From contig CP051246.1 of NCBI GenBank assembly GCA_017795085.1, forward strand, positions 1,800,514-1,864,513: a stretch of DNA of 64,000 bases, given 5' to 3'. Source of the DNA: Salegentibacter sp. GTDB taxonomy: Bacteria; Bacteroidota; Bacteroidia; Flavobacteriales; Flavobacteriaceae. Positions 53,277 to 62,061 of the stretch are shown here, piece by piece. How positions within the stretch are numbered: position 1 is the stretch's first letter; every line of letters begins with the position of its first letter. The translations under genes and the position numbers were made by a program. The notes under the pieces are model-generated. The model worked only from the letters and a program-made list of their open reading frames with translations. It was not told the origin of the DNA and searched no databases.

Positions 53277-53840
53277 ATGCGAAAAGTTGATACCACCCGG
53301 CTTAGTTCTACCGCTCTTAAAAATTATAATAAAAAGCTATTTCTAGCGGTCATAGCAATTTGTTTTTTGGCAACCGGTGGAATCTTTGTCAAGCTTAGTA
53401 ATCTTCCCCCCATAAATACGGCATTATATCGGGTGTTATTCTCAATTCCTATACTATATCCTCTGGTAAAAAATGAACTACCTGCAATCGAGTTGAAAAC
53501 TAAAATGGTGCTTTTATTAGCGGGCATTTTTTTAGCCCTGGACTTAATTTTATGGAATATATCTTTTCATCTTACCACAGTTGCAAATGCAAATCTCTAT
53601 GCTAATTTAGTACCCTTTACAATCATTCCGATAGCATATTTTGTTTTTAAAGAAAGGTTTAAGAAAAAGTTTTTTCTAGGAGCTGCAATTTGTATCATAG
53701 GCGTTATACTTTTATCCTCAGGAAAAATCAAGCCTACTTTTGATAATTACCAAGGAGATATTTTAGCTTTTTTAACTTCAATATTTTATGCTCTTTTCCT
53801 TTTGGTGGTATATAAGGTGAGAGTTTGGATATTCTGGTGA
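53277..53840 (+). pseudogene. EamA (DMT) transporter, 3'-truncated by IS21
   Basis: The first 183 or so residues of a DMT-family exporter: AIVAICFLATGG-type TM1, LPPINTALYRVLFSIPILYPL, the EamA repeat LALDLILWNISFHLTTVANANLYANLVPFTIIPIAYFVF and a start of the second half (FLTSIFYALFLLVVYKVR). After KVR the frame runs into IS sequence (VWIFW, stop). The full family length is about 290-300. The missing 3' part does not follow on the other side of the IS, so a deletion or rearrangement went with the insertion. Confidence 0.85.
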
Positions 53841-53911
53841 TGCTGACCCCTCGTACTGGCCATACTGACCCCCCTAAGGATTTTGGTCAAAAAGATAAGA
53901 TAATGACAATA

Positions 53912-54631
53912 TTACAGTTTTTTTCTAAGACTTTCCCCCTTTAATTCTATTCGGTGTGAGGTGTGTACCAAACGGTCCAAAATTGCGTCAGCAATGCTTG
54001 CCTCGCCAATGATATCATACCAACTTCCTACGGGAAGTTGACTAGCGATTATTGTTGATGATCTTCCGTGGCGATCCTCAATGATTTCCATCAGATCCAT
54101 TTGTTGTTTTCCATCTAAATGGGCCAGTCCAAAGTCGTCCAGGATCAGCAGTTTAGCTTTTGCCAGCTTATCAAAGAATTTCAGGAAGCTCCCATCAAGA
54201 CGGGTCATTTTGGTTTTCATCATTAATTTTTGAGTATTATAATAGAGGACTTTATGGCCCTGGCTACAGGCCTGGTGTCCAAGGGCTGAAGCAAGAAAAC
54301 TTTTTCCACAACCCGTGGCCCCGGTCAGTAAGATGGATTCCCCTTTTTCTAGATAGGCACCACTGGTAAGTTCTGTGATTTGCGTTTTATTGATCCCTCT
54401 GGTGGCATCCAGGTTGAGTTCTTCCACGCTGGCCTGGTATCTGAACTGTGCACTTTTTTTCAGGCGTTCAAAACGGCGATGTGTTCGGTCTTCTGCTTCC
54501 GCCTGTAACAAGACTTCCAGGCCTTCCCCAAAGGAGAGTTCGTGATGTTGCCGGGTCTCCACCATGGCTTTCCAGCTGCTTTGCATACCATGTAGCCGAA
54601 GTTTCGTTAATTGATTTTCAATGGTGTTCAT
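53912..54631 (-). CDS. istB: IS21 family transposition helper ATPase
   Basis: A 239-residue AAA+ ATPase with Walker A GATGCGKSFLASALG (about residue 105), Walker B AKLLILDDFGLAHLDG (about 165) and the sensor region STIIASQLPVGSWYDIIGE. It assists IstA by choosing the target DNA. Its ATG is 25 bases after the istA stop, with istA first in the transcript. Length and motifs are intact, so it may be active. Confidence 0.95.
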   Translation of the reverse strand: MNTIENQLTKLRLHGMQSSWKAMVETRQHHELSFGEGLEVLLQAEAEDRTHRRFERLKKSAQFRYQASVEELNLDATRGINKTQITELTSGAYLEKGESILLTGATGCGKSFLASALGHQACSQGHKVLYYNTQKLMMKTKMTRLDGSFLKFFDKLAKAKLLILDDFGLAHLDGKQQMDLMEIIEDRHGRSSTIIASQLPVGSWYDIIGEASIADAILDRLVHTSHRIELKGESLRKKL

Positions 54632-54656
54632 ATATTGATTTTTAATAGATTACATA

Positions 54657-56201
54657 TTATTTATAGGATGATGCTCCACGGATATTCCCGTGAGGGGATC
54701 TGGATTTTATTACAGGCTCTTCAGGGTATTCGGTCATCCTGTTTTCCAGGATTTGTTTTAAGAACTTGTACGAGTAATTCTGATGTTCCATTGCCACCTC
54801 ACAGGCTTTGGTAAAGGGTTCGAGGTTTGTTTTTCGAGCCAGGTTTAAGATACCATCACAGCTTTTGTAAAGCTGCTCAGGATATTTATCTTGTTTGAAC
54901 AAGGCCTCCATATACTGGTATAACGTCTCGGAATGATTATAGCCGCGCTGCATGTAATAGGTGGGGCTTCGCTCTTTGTAGTACTGATGATGGGAACACA
55001 GGTGTTCCTTGCGGGTGGTATACTTACCTTTCCGGTAACTCCGGGGATGTGTGGCAATCAGGTTGGCTTTGTGGTATATTTTCACCAGGGATCGGGTGTA
55101 GATCACTTTGACCTTCATCCCGATATAAGTGAAGGGTACGCTATAATAGTGCTTGTCCATACCCAGTTGAATATGATTGTTTTTAGCCACCTTATGTTCT
55201 TTATAGTACTTGATCTCAAAGGGCTCGCCAGGTAAAGGCTGCAGGGTATGTTTCTCATCGGCCAGGAACTTCTCTTCCCTGCAATAGTCTTTCTGTTGCA
55301 TACGGGTCTGGTTATGTTCCCTGACTTTCTGAGCAATAGCCTGGTTTAGAGAAGGAAGATCAAAGAAAGTAAGCTCGCGAAGTTTCGCGTATACCCGGCT
55401 ATAGATCAGCTTTACCTGATTCTCAACCAGGGATTTGTCTTGGGGCTTTCTGGGACGGGCCGGGGTCACCGAAGTACCATAATGGTTGGCAAAATCTTCC
55501 AGTGCCTGGTTGATATCGGGTTCATAAGGATTGGCTTTAGTTACCGCGGATTTAAGATTATCCGGTACCAGTGTTAACGGAACTCCTCCCAAATTTTTTA
55601 AACAACAGCCCAGGGCATAGATAAAATCTTCAAGCTTTTGGCTGGGTACCGCCATGGCAAAGCAATAGTCAGAGTACGGCAGGCAGGCCACAAAGACCTG
55701 GACTTTAATTTCTTCCCCGGTCTCCCGGTCGATGTAAGATAAAAGTTTACCCGCGTAATCCACATACAGTTTATCTCCGGCTTTATGGTCCAGTACCATA
55801 GAGGGCTTACCGCTACGACGGTGTTGCAGCATATGGTAACAGAACTGCGCATAACTATAGGGATAAGGGTTATCGGCTTTATATTCCTCCCAGAGCAGCA
55901 AACGGGTAACACCTACTTTGCCCAGCTCTTTACAATAATAGGCTAAATGAGGTTTGAGCTGCTCATAGCGCTCATCTTTATAGGCTGGATTTCCTGGCCA
56001 TAGTTTACCCTCCAGGACAGGGTCCTCTAAAGCCAGCAAAGTTTCTATGGGAAGATTGCCCGCATCAGCTTTACGAACATAGCCTTTGACAGTATTCTTA
56101 CTCAAAGACAGCGCCTTTGCAATGGTTTTTATTCCCTTTCCCTGTTGGTGCAGACGAAGTATTTGTTTTACTTGACTCATTAGTTTTGGTTTTCCGGACA
56201 T
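54657..56201 (-). CDS. istA: IS21 family transposase
   Basis: A 514-residue DDE transposase: an HTH (KGIKTIAKALSLSKNTVKGY), the catalytic domain with LYVDYAGKLL (first Asp, about residue 155), LVPDNLKSAV (second Asp, about 215) and DKSLVENQVKLIYSRVY (Glu, about 255), and a C-terminal beta domain. I chose the ATG at 56201 (MSGKPKL). The frame is open a further 34 codons, but those encode the terminal repeats. Confidence 0.93.
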   Translation of the reverse strand: MSGKPKLMSQVKQILRLHQQGKGIKTIAKALSLSKNTVKGYVRKADAGNLPIETLLALEDPVLEGKLWPGNPAYKDERYEQLKPHLAYYCKELGKVGVTRLLLWEEYKADNPYPYSYAQFCYHMLQHRRSGKPSMVLDHKAGDKLYVDYAGKLLSYIDRETGEEIKVQVFVACLPYSDYCFAMAVPSQKLEDFIYALGCCLKNLGGVPLTLVPDNLKSAVTKANPYEPDINQALEDFANHYGTSVTPARPRKPQDKSLVENQVKLIYSRVYAKLRELTFFDLPSLNQAIAQKVREHNQTRMQQKDYCREEKFLADEKHTLQPLPGEPFEIKYYKEHKVAKNNHIQLGMDKHYYSVPFTYIGMKVKVIYTRSLVKIYHKANLIATHPRSYRKGKYTTRKEHLCSHHQYYKERSPTYYMQRGYNHSETLYQYMEALFKQDKYPEQLYKSCDGILNLARKTNLEPFTKACEVAMEHQNYSYKFLKQILENRMTEYPEEPVIKSRSPHGNIRGASSYK

Positions 56202-56414
56202 CTCTGATCTTTTGGTGGATACCACCAAATAAACCAAAACCAGAAAGAAAATAGCCAAGGGGGGCAGCATGCTCCCGAATAAATTATCCAGAGGGGTCAA
56301 CATGCTCCAGAATAATTTTAAAAATTTAGCTATCTTCTTTTTCTAAGGGGGGTCAGCATCCGCCAGAACGACAGCACGCTAAATCTAGACTGTTAGGGGG
56401 GTCAGCTTAGTCCA

Positions 56415-57419
56415 GTGTATCCAATCGGCTCGTTTGGTAAAAAAGCAGATGCATTTATCTCTAAAGATATATATTTAGATTACAAGAAAAGATTTTCATT
56501 TCCAAAAAAAGGAGATATCCTGATTTCTGCTGCTGGCACCATTGGACGAACTGTTGTTTACAATGGGGAAGATGCATATTACCAAGATTCTAATATTATT
56601 TGGATTGACAATGACAATTCAAAAATTACAAATCAATTCTTATATTACATTTTACAAATTGTAAAATACAATACTGAAGGTGGTACAATTCAACGATTGT
56701 ACAATAAGATTTTAAAATCTACAAAATTTTATGCCCCTTCACTTAAAGAACAGTTTAAACTGAGTTGCTTTTTACAACTAATTGACCTTAGAATTCAGAC
56801 CCAAAACAAAATAATAGAGGACTATAAATTGCTTAAGAAGGGAATGGTTCAGAAACTCTTTAAACAAGAAATAAGGTTTAAGGATGAAAAAGGCTATCCT
56901 TATCCGAAATGGAAAAAAAGAAAATTAGTAGAAATTTTAAACTATGAACAGCCTACAAAATATTTAGTCTCTGATACAGAGTATTATGATAACTACCAAA
57001 TACCCGTATTAACGGCAGGAAAAACCTTTTTATTAGGCTACACCAACGAAAGAGATGGAATTTTTGAAAACAAATTGCCAACGATAATTTTTGATGATTT
57101 TACCACGGCATTTAAGTATGTTGATTTTCCTTTTAAGGCAAAATCATCTGCAATGAAAATGCTGACTCCTAAAGATAAAGGAGTAAATTTAAAATTTGTT
57201 TTTGAGGCAATGAAAACTATCAAATTTCCTCTTGCTGAACACAAAAGATATTGGATTTCAGAATACCAACATGAGAAAATTCCATCTCCTTCTGAAGAAG
57301 AGCAACAAAAAATAGCTTCAAACCTTTCGGCTATCGATAAGAAAATAGAACTTGAAACTAATCTCTTAGAAATATTAAATAAACAAAAGCGATACTTTTT
57401 GCAAAACCTGTTTATATAA
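56415..57419 (+). pseudogene. hsdS', 5'-truncated type I restriction specificity subunit (silent partner)
   Basis: 335 codons of an HsdS without its first 50 or so residues. The frame begins at the IS edge with YPIGSFGKKADAFISKDI. It holds most of TRD1 (GDILISAAGTIGRTVVYNG), the central spacer with LIDLRIQTQNKII (residues about 122-134), TRD2 and the C-terminal repeat (SEEEQQKIASNLSAIDKKI). It ends with FI*, sharing the terminal ATATAA palindrome with the opposite hsdS (8-base overlap). The GTG at 56415 is not a true start. It may act as a store of TRD2 sequence by inversion. Confidence 0.88.
56790..56815 (+). repeat. hsdS central inverted repeat, copy A
   Basis: 26 bases beginning AGAATTCAGACCCAAAACAA. 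They match the opposite strand of 57995-58020 at 25 of 26 positions, while DNA on either side is diverged. Confidence 0.85.
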
Positions 57420-58590
57420 ATACATTTTGTAATAAGTATTTTTTTTGCTTTTGGTATTGTCCTAAAATTAGTTTCTCTTTTTCAATTTTTTTATCAAGGG
57501 ATGATAAGATTTTGGAGATTTTGGTTTGTTCTTCAAGAGAAGGAATTTTTACTTTTATTTTTTCAAGTGTGCTTTTTGATAAGCTAGGGACACCAGAGGC
57601 TTCATTATATTTTTTCCATTTAATTTGGAGGAAAAGGTAATATACAAATTTAGGTCTCACTCCCTTAAATGAATGGGTATAGAATAAAGTATCAACCGTC
57701 CAAAATTTCCCCTTTAGATAAATAGGTTTGTCAATAGTTCCTTTTCTCCCTATGCCGACACTTTCACCATCATATAAAAAATTATTTACATATGTCATTA
57801 AACCGCCTGTACCATATACAGGAATATTTCCTTTTCTTAAATTTTTATAGTCCTTTCCACTTCCTATTTTTAGAATTTCATCTAGTTTCTTTGAATTCCA
57901 ATTGGAAAAATTATTTTGATTTTTATCCTTAAATTCTGAGATACCGTTAAAAAGCTTCTGGGTTAATCCTCTCATTAAGGATTCAAGATGTTTAATTATT
58001 TTGCTTTGGGTCTGAATTCTTTCATCGATCAAGGAAAGAAAAGAAGCTATTTTCTTTTGCTCTTCAATTTGAGGAAAATAAATTTTAAAATTTTTGATAC
58101 TCTCAAAATTTAATCCTTCACGTCCGCTTCCTGTCTGCTCTTGAAAAATAAGTTTTTGGCCAATCCAAGAACTTAAAACTGATTGTAAGAAGTAAGGATT
58201 ATATTTTTTGAGCCTAATAATTGAAACGTGTTGATTTACATTTCCTTCATTAAAATCAGATGGTACAACACAACTTCGGCCAATTGATGCTCCAGTTATA
58301 TTTAAAAGAATGTCGTTGGATAAAACCATGCTACCTTTCATGCTCAGATGAATATCGTATGGAATATGAGTTTCATCGAGTATAAGTGAGTTATTATTTA
58401 CATTTTGGCTTCTAATAAATGGTATCCCTGTTTTTTGATAAACATTTTCTCCTCCTTTTGGAGTTTTGCCACTTCCTATTTTTGAACATAAATTTCCCAA
58501 CCTTTTCCTTTCCCACTCATCTTCAAACCCCGGAAATCGTAAATTGGGGACCTTAGGTGTACTTTTGCTACGTTTGTTCATCTTAATCAT
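57412..58590 (-). CDS. hsdS: type I restriction-modification specificity subunit (expressed copy)
   Basis: A 392-residue full-length HsdS, the DNA-recognition subunit. Order: N-terminal RFPGFEDEWERKRLGNLCSKI, TRD1 (about 25-165), central conserved helix IEEQKKIASFLSLIDERIQ plus IQTQSKII (about 170-199), TRD2 (about 225-345) and C-terminal helix SLEEQTKISKILSSLDKKI. The start is 38 bases after the hsdM stop, as for a cotranscribed partner. Its TRD2 half can be exchanged with that of hsdS' if the 26-bp repeats recombine. Confidence 0.93.
   Translation of the reverse strand: MIKMNKRSKSTPKVPNLRFPGFEDEWERKRLGNLCSKIGSGKTPKGGENVYQKTGIPFIRSQNVNNNSLILDETHIPYDIHLSMKGSMVLSNDILLNITGASIGRSCVVPSDFNEGNVNQHVSIIRLKKYNPYFLQSVLSSWIGQKLIFQEQTGSGREGLNFESIKNFKIYFPQIEEQKKIASFLSLIDERIQTQSKIIKHLESLMRGLTQKLFNGISEFKDKNQNNFSNWNSKKLDEILKIGSGKDYKNLRKGNIPVYGTGGLMTYVNNFLYDGESVGIGRKGTIDKPIYLKGKFWTVDTLFYTHSFKGVRPKFVYYLFLQIKWKKYNEASGVPSLSKSTLEKIKVKIPSLEEQTKISKILSSLDKKIEKEKLILGQYQKQKKYLLQNVFI
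57995..58020 (-). repeat. hsdS central inverted repeat, copy B
   Basis: Complement of copy A (56790-56815) with one mismatch. It lies at residues about 191-199 of the intact HsdS. The pair brackets about 1.2 kb holding both TRD2 regions. Confidence 0.85.
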
Positions 58591-58628
58591 TCCTTTACTT
58601 TTTTAAAATACATTAAGGATTTTCGGGA

Positions 58629-60218
58629 TTAAAACTTAAGTCCCAATTCCTGAAAGTAGCCAGCAATTTCTTTATCTAATTCCGCTCGTTCAGCTTCCAA
58701 GCTTTTGATTTCTTTCATCACCGCATCAATATCGACCGGCTCTTCTTCCTCAAACGTATCTACATAGCGTGGAATATTCAGGTTATAATCATTTTCCTTA
58801 ATTTCTTCTAATTTCGCTCTATAACTGAATTTTTCAATTTCTTCCCGAGTGGTATAGCAATTTGTGATTTTATTAATATGTTCTGGTAAAAGTCGGTTTT
58901 TATTACCTTGTTTCTCAAATTCTTTACTGGCATCGATAAACAAAACATCTTCATCAATTTCCCGACATTTTTTAATGACTAAAATACAGGTAGGAATACT
59001 TGTTCCGAAAAAGATATTTGCTGGTAAACCAATAATGGCATCAATATAATTTTGGTCTTCAATTAAGTATTTACGAATATGCCCTTCGGCCGCCCCCCTA
59101 AACAAAACACCATGTGGTAAAACAGTCGCCATAATCCCACTTTCATCTAGGTGATGAACCATATGTTGTACAAAGGCAAAATCAGCTTTACTTTTTGGGG
59201 CTAATTTTCCATACTGACTAAAACGGTCATCACTAGAAAATATGTTTTTAGCACTCCACTTTGCCGAAAAAGGTGGATTGGCTACAATAGCTTCAGCTTG
59301 TAGCTCTAAATGTTGCGGTTCCTCTAATGTATCTTCTTGCTTAATATCAAATTTAGAAAAATGCACATCGTGCAAAATCATATTCATTCGAGCCAAGTTA
59401 AACGTAGTTCTATTTAACTCCTGTCCGTAAAAATAACCGACATCTTCCACTTCTTTGGCAACTCGTAATAATAAGGATCCTGAACCACAGGTAGGATCGT
59501 ACACCGACTTAATACGTTTTTTACGAGAGGTCACAATCTTTGCTAAAATCCTAGAAACTTCTTGAGGTGTATAAAATTCCCCAGCCTTTTTACCGCCACT
59601 TTCAGCAAACTGTCCGATCAAGTATTCATAAGCATCACCCAATACATCACTTTCTACATTCTCTAATTGAAAATCAATCTGGTTTAGGTAAGCAAGAATT
59701 TTTGCAATCAGTTCATTTTTAGCCTTTAAAGTTCTTCCTAGTTTAGAGGAAGTAAGATCCAAATCTTCAAACAAACGAACAAAGTCATTCTCGCTATCCG
59801 TTCCCATCGTACTTTGCTCAATATTATTCAGAATCCGTTCTAAATCTTCTATGATAAAAAACTGAGTAGCTTCATGATTATCATTAGTTTCAACCTCAGT
59901 AAGGTTGTAGCCCTTATTTGCGATACTTGTAAAGAGTTCTGCAGGTTTAAGGAAATAACCAAGATTTTTAATACAAGCTTTTTGAATAGCTTCAATATAA
60001 AGAGCTCCTTCTTTAGTGTTTTCCTCTATCTGTTCATATTTAAGCTTATCAGGTTCCAATATACGGTTCGCATATAAATGTAATTTTTCTGATAAATACT
60101 TAAAGAAAATGAATCCTAAAATATAATTCCGGTAATCATCTGGATCCATTTTGCCACGTAAGAGGTTGGCTATAGCCCAAAGCTGTTTTTCGAGTGCTTT
60201 TTTCTGTTCTTCAGACAT
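58629..60218 (-). CDS. hsdM: type I restriction-modification DNA methyltransferase subunit
   Basis: A 529-residue N6-adenine methyltransferase: N-terminal HsdM_N helices (MSEEQKKALEKQLWAIANLL, DPDDYRNYILGFIFFKYLSEK), the SAM motif DPTCGSGSLLLR (about residue 241) and the catalytic NPPF (about residue 314) in VANPPFSAKW. The C-terminal helical tail is complete. I chose the ATG at 60218. The TTG 13 codons upstream overlaps the promoter -7 box (60255-60262). Upstream is the integrase. Confidence 0.95.
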   Translation of the reverse strand: MSEEQKKALEKQLWAIANLLRGKMDPDDYRNYILGFIFFKYLSEKLHLYANRILEPDKLKYEQIEENTKEGALYIEAIQKACIKNLGYFLKPAELFTSIANKGYNLTEVETNDNHEATQFFIIEDLERILNNIEQSTMGTDSENDFVRLFEDLDLTSSKLGRTLKAKNELIAKILAYLNQIDFQLENVESDVLGDAYEYLIGQFAESGGKKAGEFYTPQEVSRILAKIVTSRKKRIKSVYDPTCGSGSLLLRVAKEVEDVGYFYGQELNRTTFNLARMNMILHDVHFSKFDIKQEDTLEEPQHLELQAEAIVANPPFSAKWSAKNIFSSDDRFSQYGKLAPKSKADFAFVQHMVHHLDESGIMATVLPHGVLFRGAAEGHIRKYLIEDQNYIDAIIGLPANIFFGTSIPTCILVIKKCREIDEDVLFIDASKEFEKQGNKNRLLPEHINKITNCYTTREEIEKFSYRAKLEEIKENDYNLNIPRYVDTFEEEEPVDIDAVMKEIKSLEAERAELDKEIAGYFQELGLKF

Positions 60219-60601
60219 TGACTGATTTTTGGGTTGGTAAGAAAATTTCTTTGTCAAATATAAATATTAGCTTTCTTATAAACATACCTTCTTTTTGGAA
60301 AGATAGAAAAGCCTCAAAAGTTTATACATTTATGATTTTCCATTTTTAAATAATGCAATTTTCAGATTATACATTTTTCATTTTTGTCGCAAATTTGAGC
60401 CTGTTTACGCAGGTTACCACTCCATTTGACGCAAATCCGTTAAAAAATAAAACTAGTTTTGAATTTAATACATTGAATACAAGTACATTATGGTTTGGCA
60501 ACATCGCGTAGCGTGTTGCCCTCTTGCTATACAAATTTTTCAAATTTGCGAAATTATTCCAGATTAACTTTTGATAGTATACTCACCAAAACTTCTACCA
60601 A
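60219..60601. other. intergenic region between hsdM and integrase with symmetric repeats
   Basis: Contains the hsdM promoter, a 12-bp inverted repeat TCGCAAATTTGA (60387-60398) / TCAAATTTGCGA (60540-60551) about 140 bases apart, and a 24-bp near-palindrome GGCAACATCGCGTAGCGTGT plus TGCC (60497-60520) between them. No ORF. Confidence 0.55.
60255..60262 (-). promoter_or_regulatory. promoter -7 element TATATTTG of hsdMS
   Basis: Exact TAnnTTTG on the minus strand about 37 bases before the hsdM ATG. It rules out a TTG start at 60257. A -33 TTTG is not clear. Confidence 0.6.
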
Positions 60602-61846
60602 TTAATTAGTTCTACTTTGTGTAGTTTGCTCAAACAATTGATCTAATTTTCCCATATCTGAACTCAACTTATTCTCTAAAACCCTGGCATAAATCTGCGT
60701 AGTAGATAGTTTTGAATGGCCTAAAATCTTCGAAACCGTTTCAATAGGTACACCGTTTGATAATGTTACGGTAGTGGCAAAAGTATGCCTGGCAGAATGG
60801 AAAGTTATTTTTTTTCTAATTTCTATGGATTGCATAATTTCTTTCAGGTACTTATTCATTTTCTGATTGGAAATGACGGGAAAAATAGCATTGGATTCAA
60901 TAGAAAGATTCTGGTGTTCGTATTTTTTTATAATTGCATTTGCAGCCCGTAGTAAAGGAATTTTCACTGATTGTTGAGTTTTCTCTCGTTTGGTGTAAAT
61001 CCAGTCTTTGCCATCCATACCTTTTACAAGCTGATCGGTTGTAAGTTCTCTTAAATCTATATAAGATAAACCGGAATAACAGGCGAATAAAAACATATCC
61101 TTGACCCGTTCTAGAGATTCGCTTTTAAATTTAGTTGATACTAATATTTCTAATTCTCTTGAGGTCAAAAATTGTCGGTCACTTTTCTCAAATTTCAAGC
61201 TATAATTCCTGAATGGGTTCTTTTCAAGCCACTCTAATTTTACAGCCAGATTAAGTAATTTCTGTAAACGTTCCAAATGTTTCATCGCCCCATTATTGCC
61301 ACAAGTTTTTTGCCCTTTCTTAGGTTTATAACTTCTAAGGTACATTTCAAATTCTGTAATGAACTGGTAATTGATGTGCTTGAGGAATATATTATCTGTT
61401 TTTTTCTCCTTCCGTAAGAATTTTTCCAAATATTTAGCGGTAGTGTAATAGTTTTTGAGCGTACCCCATTTAAGAACATTCTTCATTTTTTTGTTATGGT
61501 AATGAATAATGTCCCTTAATGTCTTATGATCTTCATCTAAGCCTAAATAAGAAGCTTTAACTTTTTCTGCAGTGATAAGTGAATCTTTATCCAAAAGCTT
61601 TTTCTGAGTATCAAGTAATTTGGAATAAACCTGGTCAAGATAACTATTCAGTTCTCTAACTTTAAGAGTATTTCCTTTGAGTCTTCCTTTGGAATTATCC
61701 CAATCATTCACTAAAGTTTTTCTTTTCAAGCTCATTTCAGAGCATTTTCCATTTACCGTAATACGGGCGTAAATGGATAATTCTTCTTTGTTCCGATTGA
61801 GTTTCCTGGTAAAGAAAAGTACGGAGAATGTAGTAAAATCAGGCAT
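60602..61846 (-). CDS. tyrosine-type site-specific recombinase (IntDOT-like integrase)
   Basis: A 414-residue integrase. It has an N-terminal arm-binding domain (VLFFTRKLNRNKEELSIYAR), a SAM-like core-binding domain (about 110-200) and the catalytic domain with H-x-x-R at residues 350-353 (HSARH), the second His at 377 (LGHSKL) and the nucleophile Tyr386 (TTQIYARV). The position of the first catalytic Arg (CYSGLSYIDLREL) carries Ser in place of Arg, as in IntDOT and other Bacteroidota recombinases. It lies next to tRNA-Pro and hsdM. It could integrate an element or flip the hsdS region. Confidence 0.9.
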   Translation of the reverse strand: MPDFTTFSVLFFTRKLNRNKEELSIYARITVNGKCSEMSLKRKTLVNDWDNSKGRLKGNTLKVRELNSYLDQVYSKLLDTQKKLLDKDSLITAEKVKASYLGLDEDHKTLRDIIHYHNKKMKNVLKWGTLKNYYTTAKYLEKFLRKEKKTDNIFLKHINYQFITEFEMYLRSYKPKKGQKTCGNNGAMKHLERLQKLLNLAVKLEWLEKNPFRNYSLKFEKSDRQFLTSRELEILVSTKFKSESLERVKDMFLFACYSGLSYIDLRELTTDQLVKGMDGKDWIYTKREKTQQSVKIPLLRAANAIIKKYEHQNLSIESNAIFPVISNQKMNKYLKEIMQSIEIRKKITFHSARHTFATTVTLSNGVPIETVSKILGHSKLSTTQIYARVLENKLSSDMGKLDQLFEQTTQSRTN

Positions 61847-62002
61847 TTCGAGCGTCTTTTAGTTAAACATTTTGATACAAAGACGAAAGTAAAATCAATA
61901 GAAATGTTCTTCTAAGATAGTGAATTGTTGGAAAGAAAGTGTTCACCGAATCATTCACTAAACTGGGTGAAATCAAACAATATCAAATGATATCATAAAA
62001 AC

Positions 62003-62040
62003 AAAAAACACTGAAAATCAATAGATTAACAGTGTTTTTA
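62003..62040 (-). terminator. terminator of tRNA-Pro
   Basis: AAAAACACTG - 16 bases - CAGTGTTTTTT on the minus strand with following T-rich tail, 22 bases past the tRNA end. Confidence 0.75.
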
Positions 62041-62061
62041 TATCCGTTTAAATACGGTTCG

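Larger units (their letters stand above)
53826..56423 (-). mobile_element. IS21-family insertion sequence
   Basis: istB (53912-54631) and istA (54657-56201) on the minus strand with multiple terminal repeats, as IS21 elements have. Left: 53832-53850 and 53854-53875. Right: 56258-56280, 56291-56316, 56346-56369 and 56395-56415. Their consensus is AGGGGGGTCAGCATGCTCCA (inverted at the left end). The outer boundary is approximate: TTGGATA/TATCCAA at 53825 and 56424 could be tips or coincidence. No target duplication is seen, as expected if the flanks were rearranged. Confidence 0.88.

Noticed and set aside
56202..56303. Extra N-terminal 34 residues of IstA
   Set aside because: They are the translated terminal repeats of the IS, not transposase sequence.
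56415..56417. GTG as a true start for hsdS'
   Set aside because: It lies in the IS tip region and cuts off conserved N-terminal HsdS sequence; the gene is a fragment.
53825..56424. TTGGATA/TATCCAA as certain IS tips
   Set aside because: TATCC belongs to the HsdS codons (YPIGS), so the 7-bp match could be chance; boundaries are stated as approximate.
60219..60257. TTG start 13 codons before hsdM ATG
   Set aside because: It overlaps the promoter -7 box TATATTTG.
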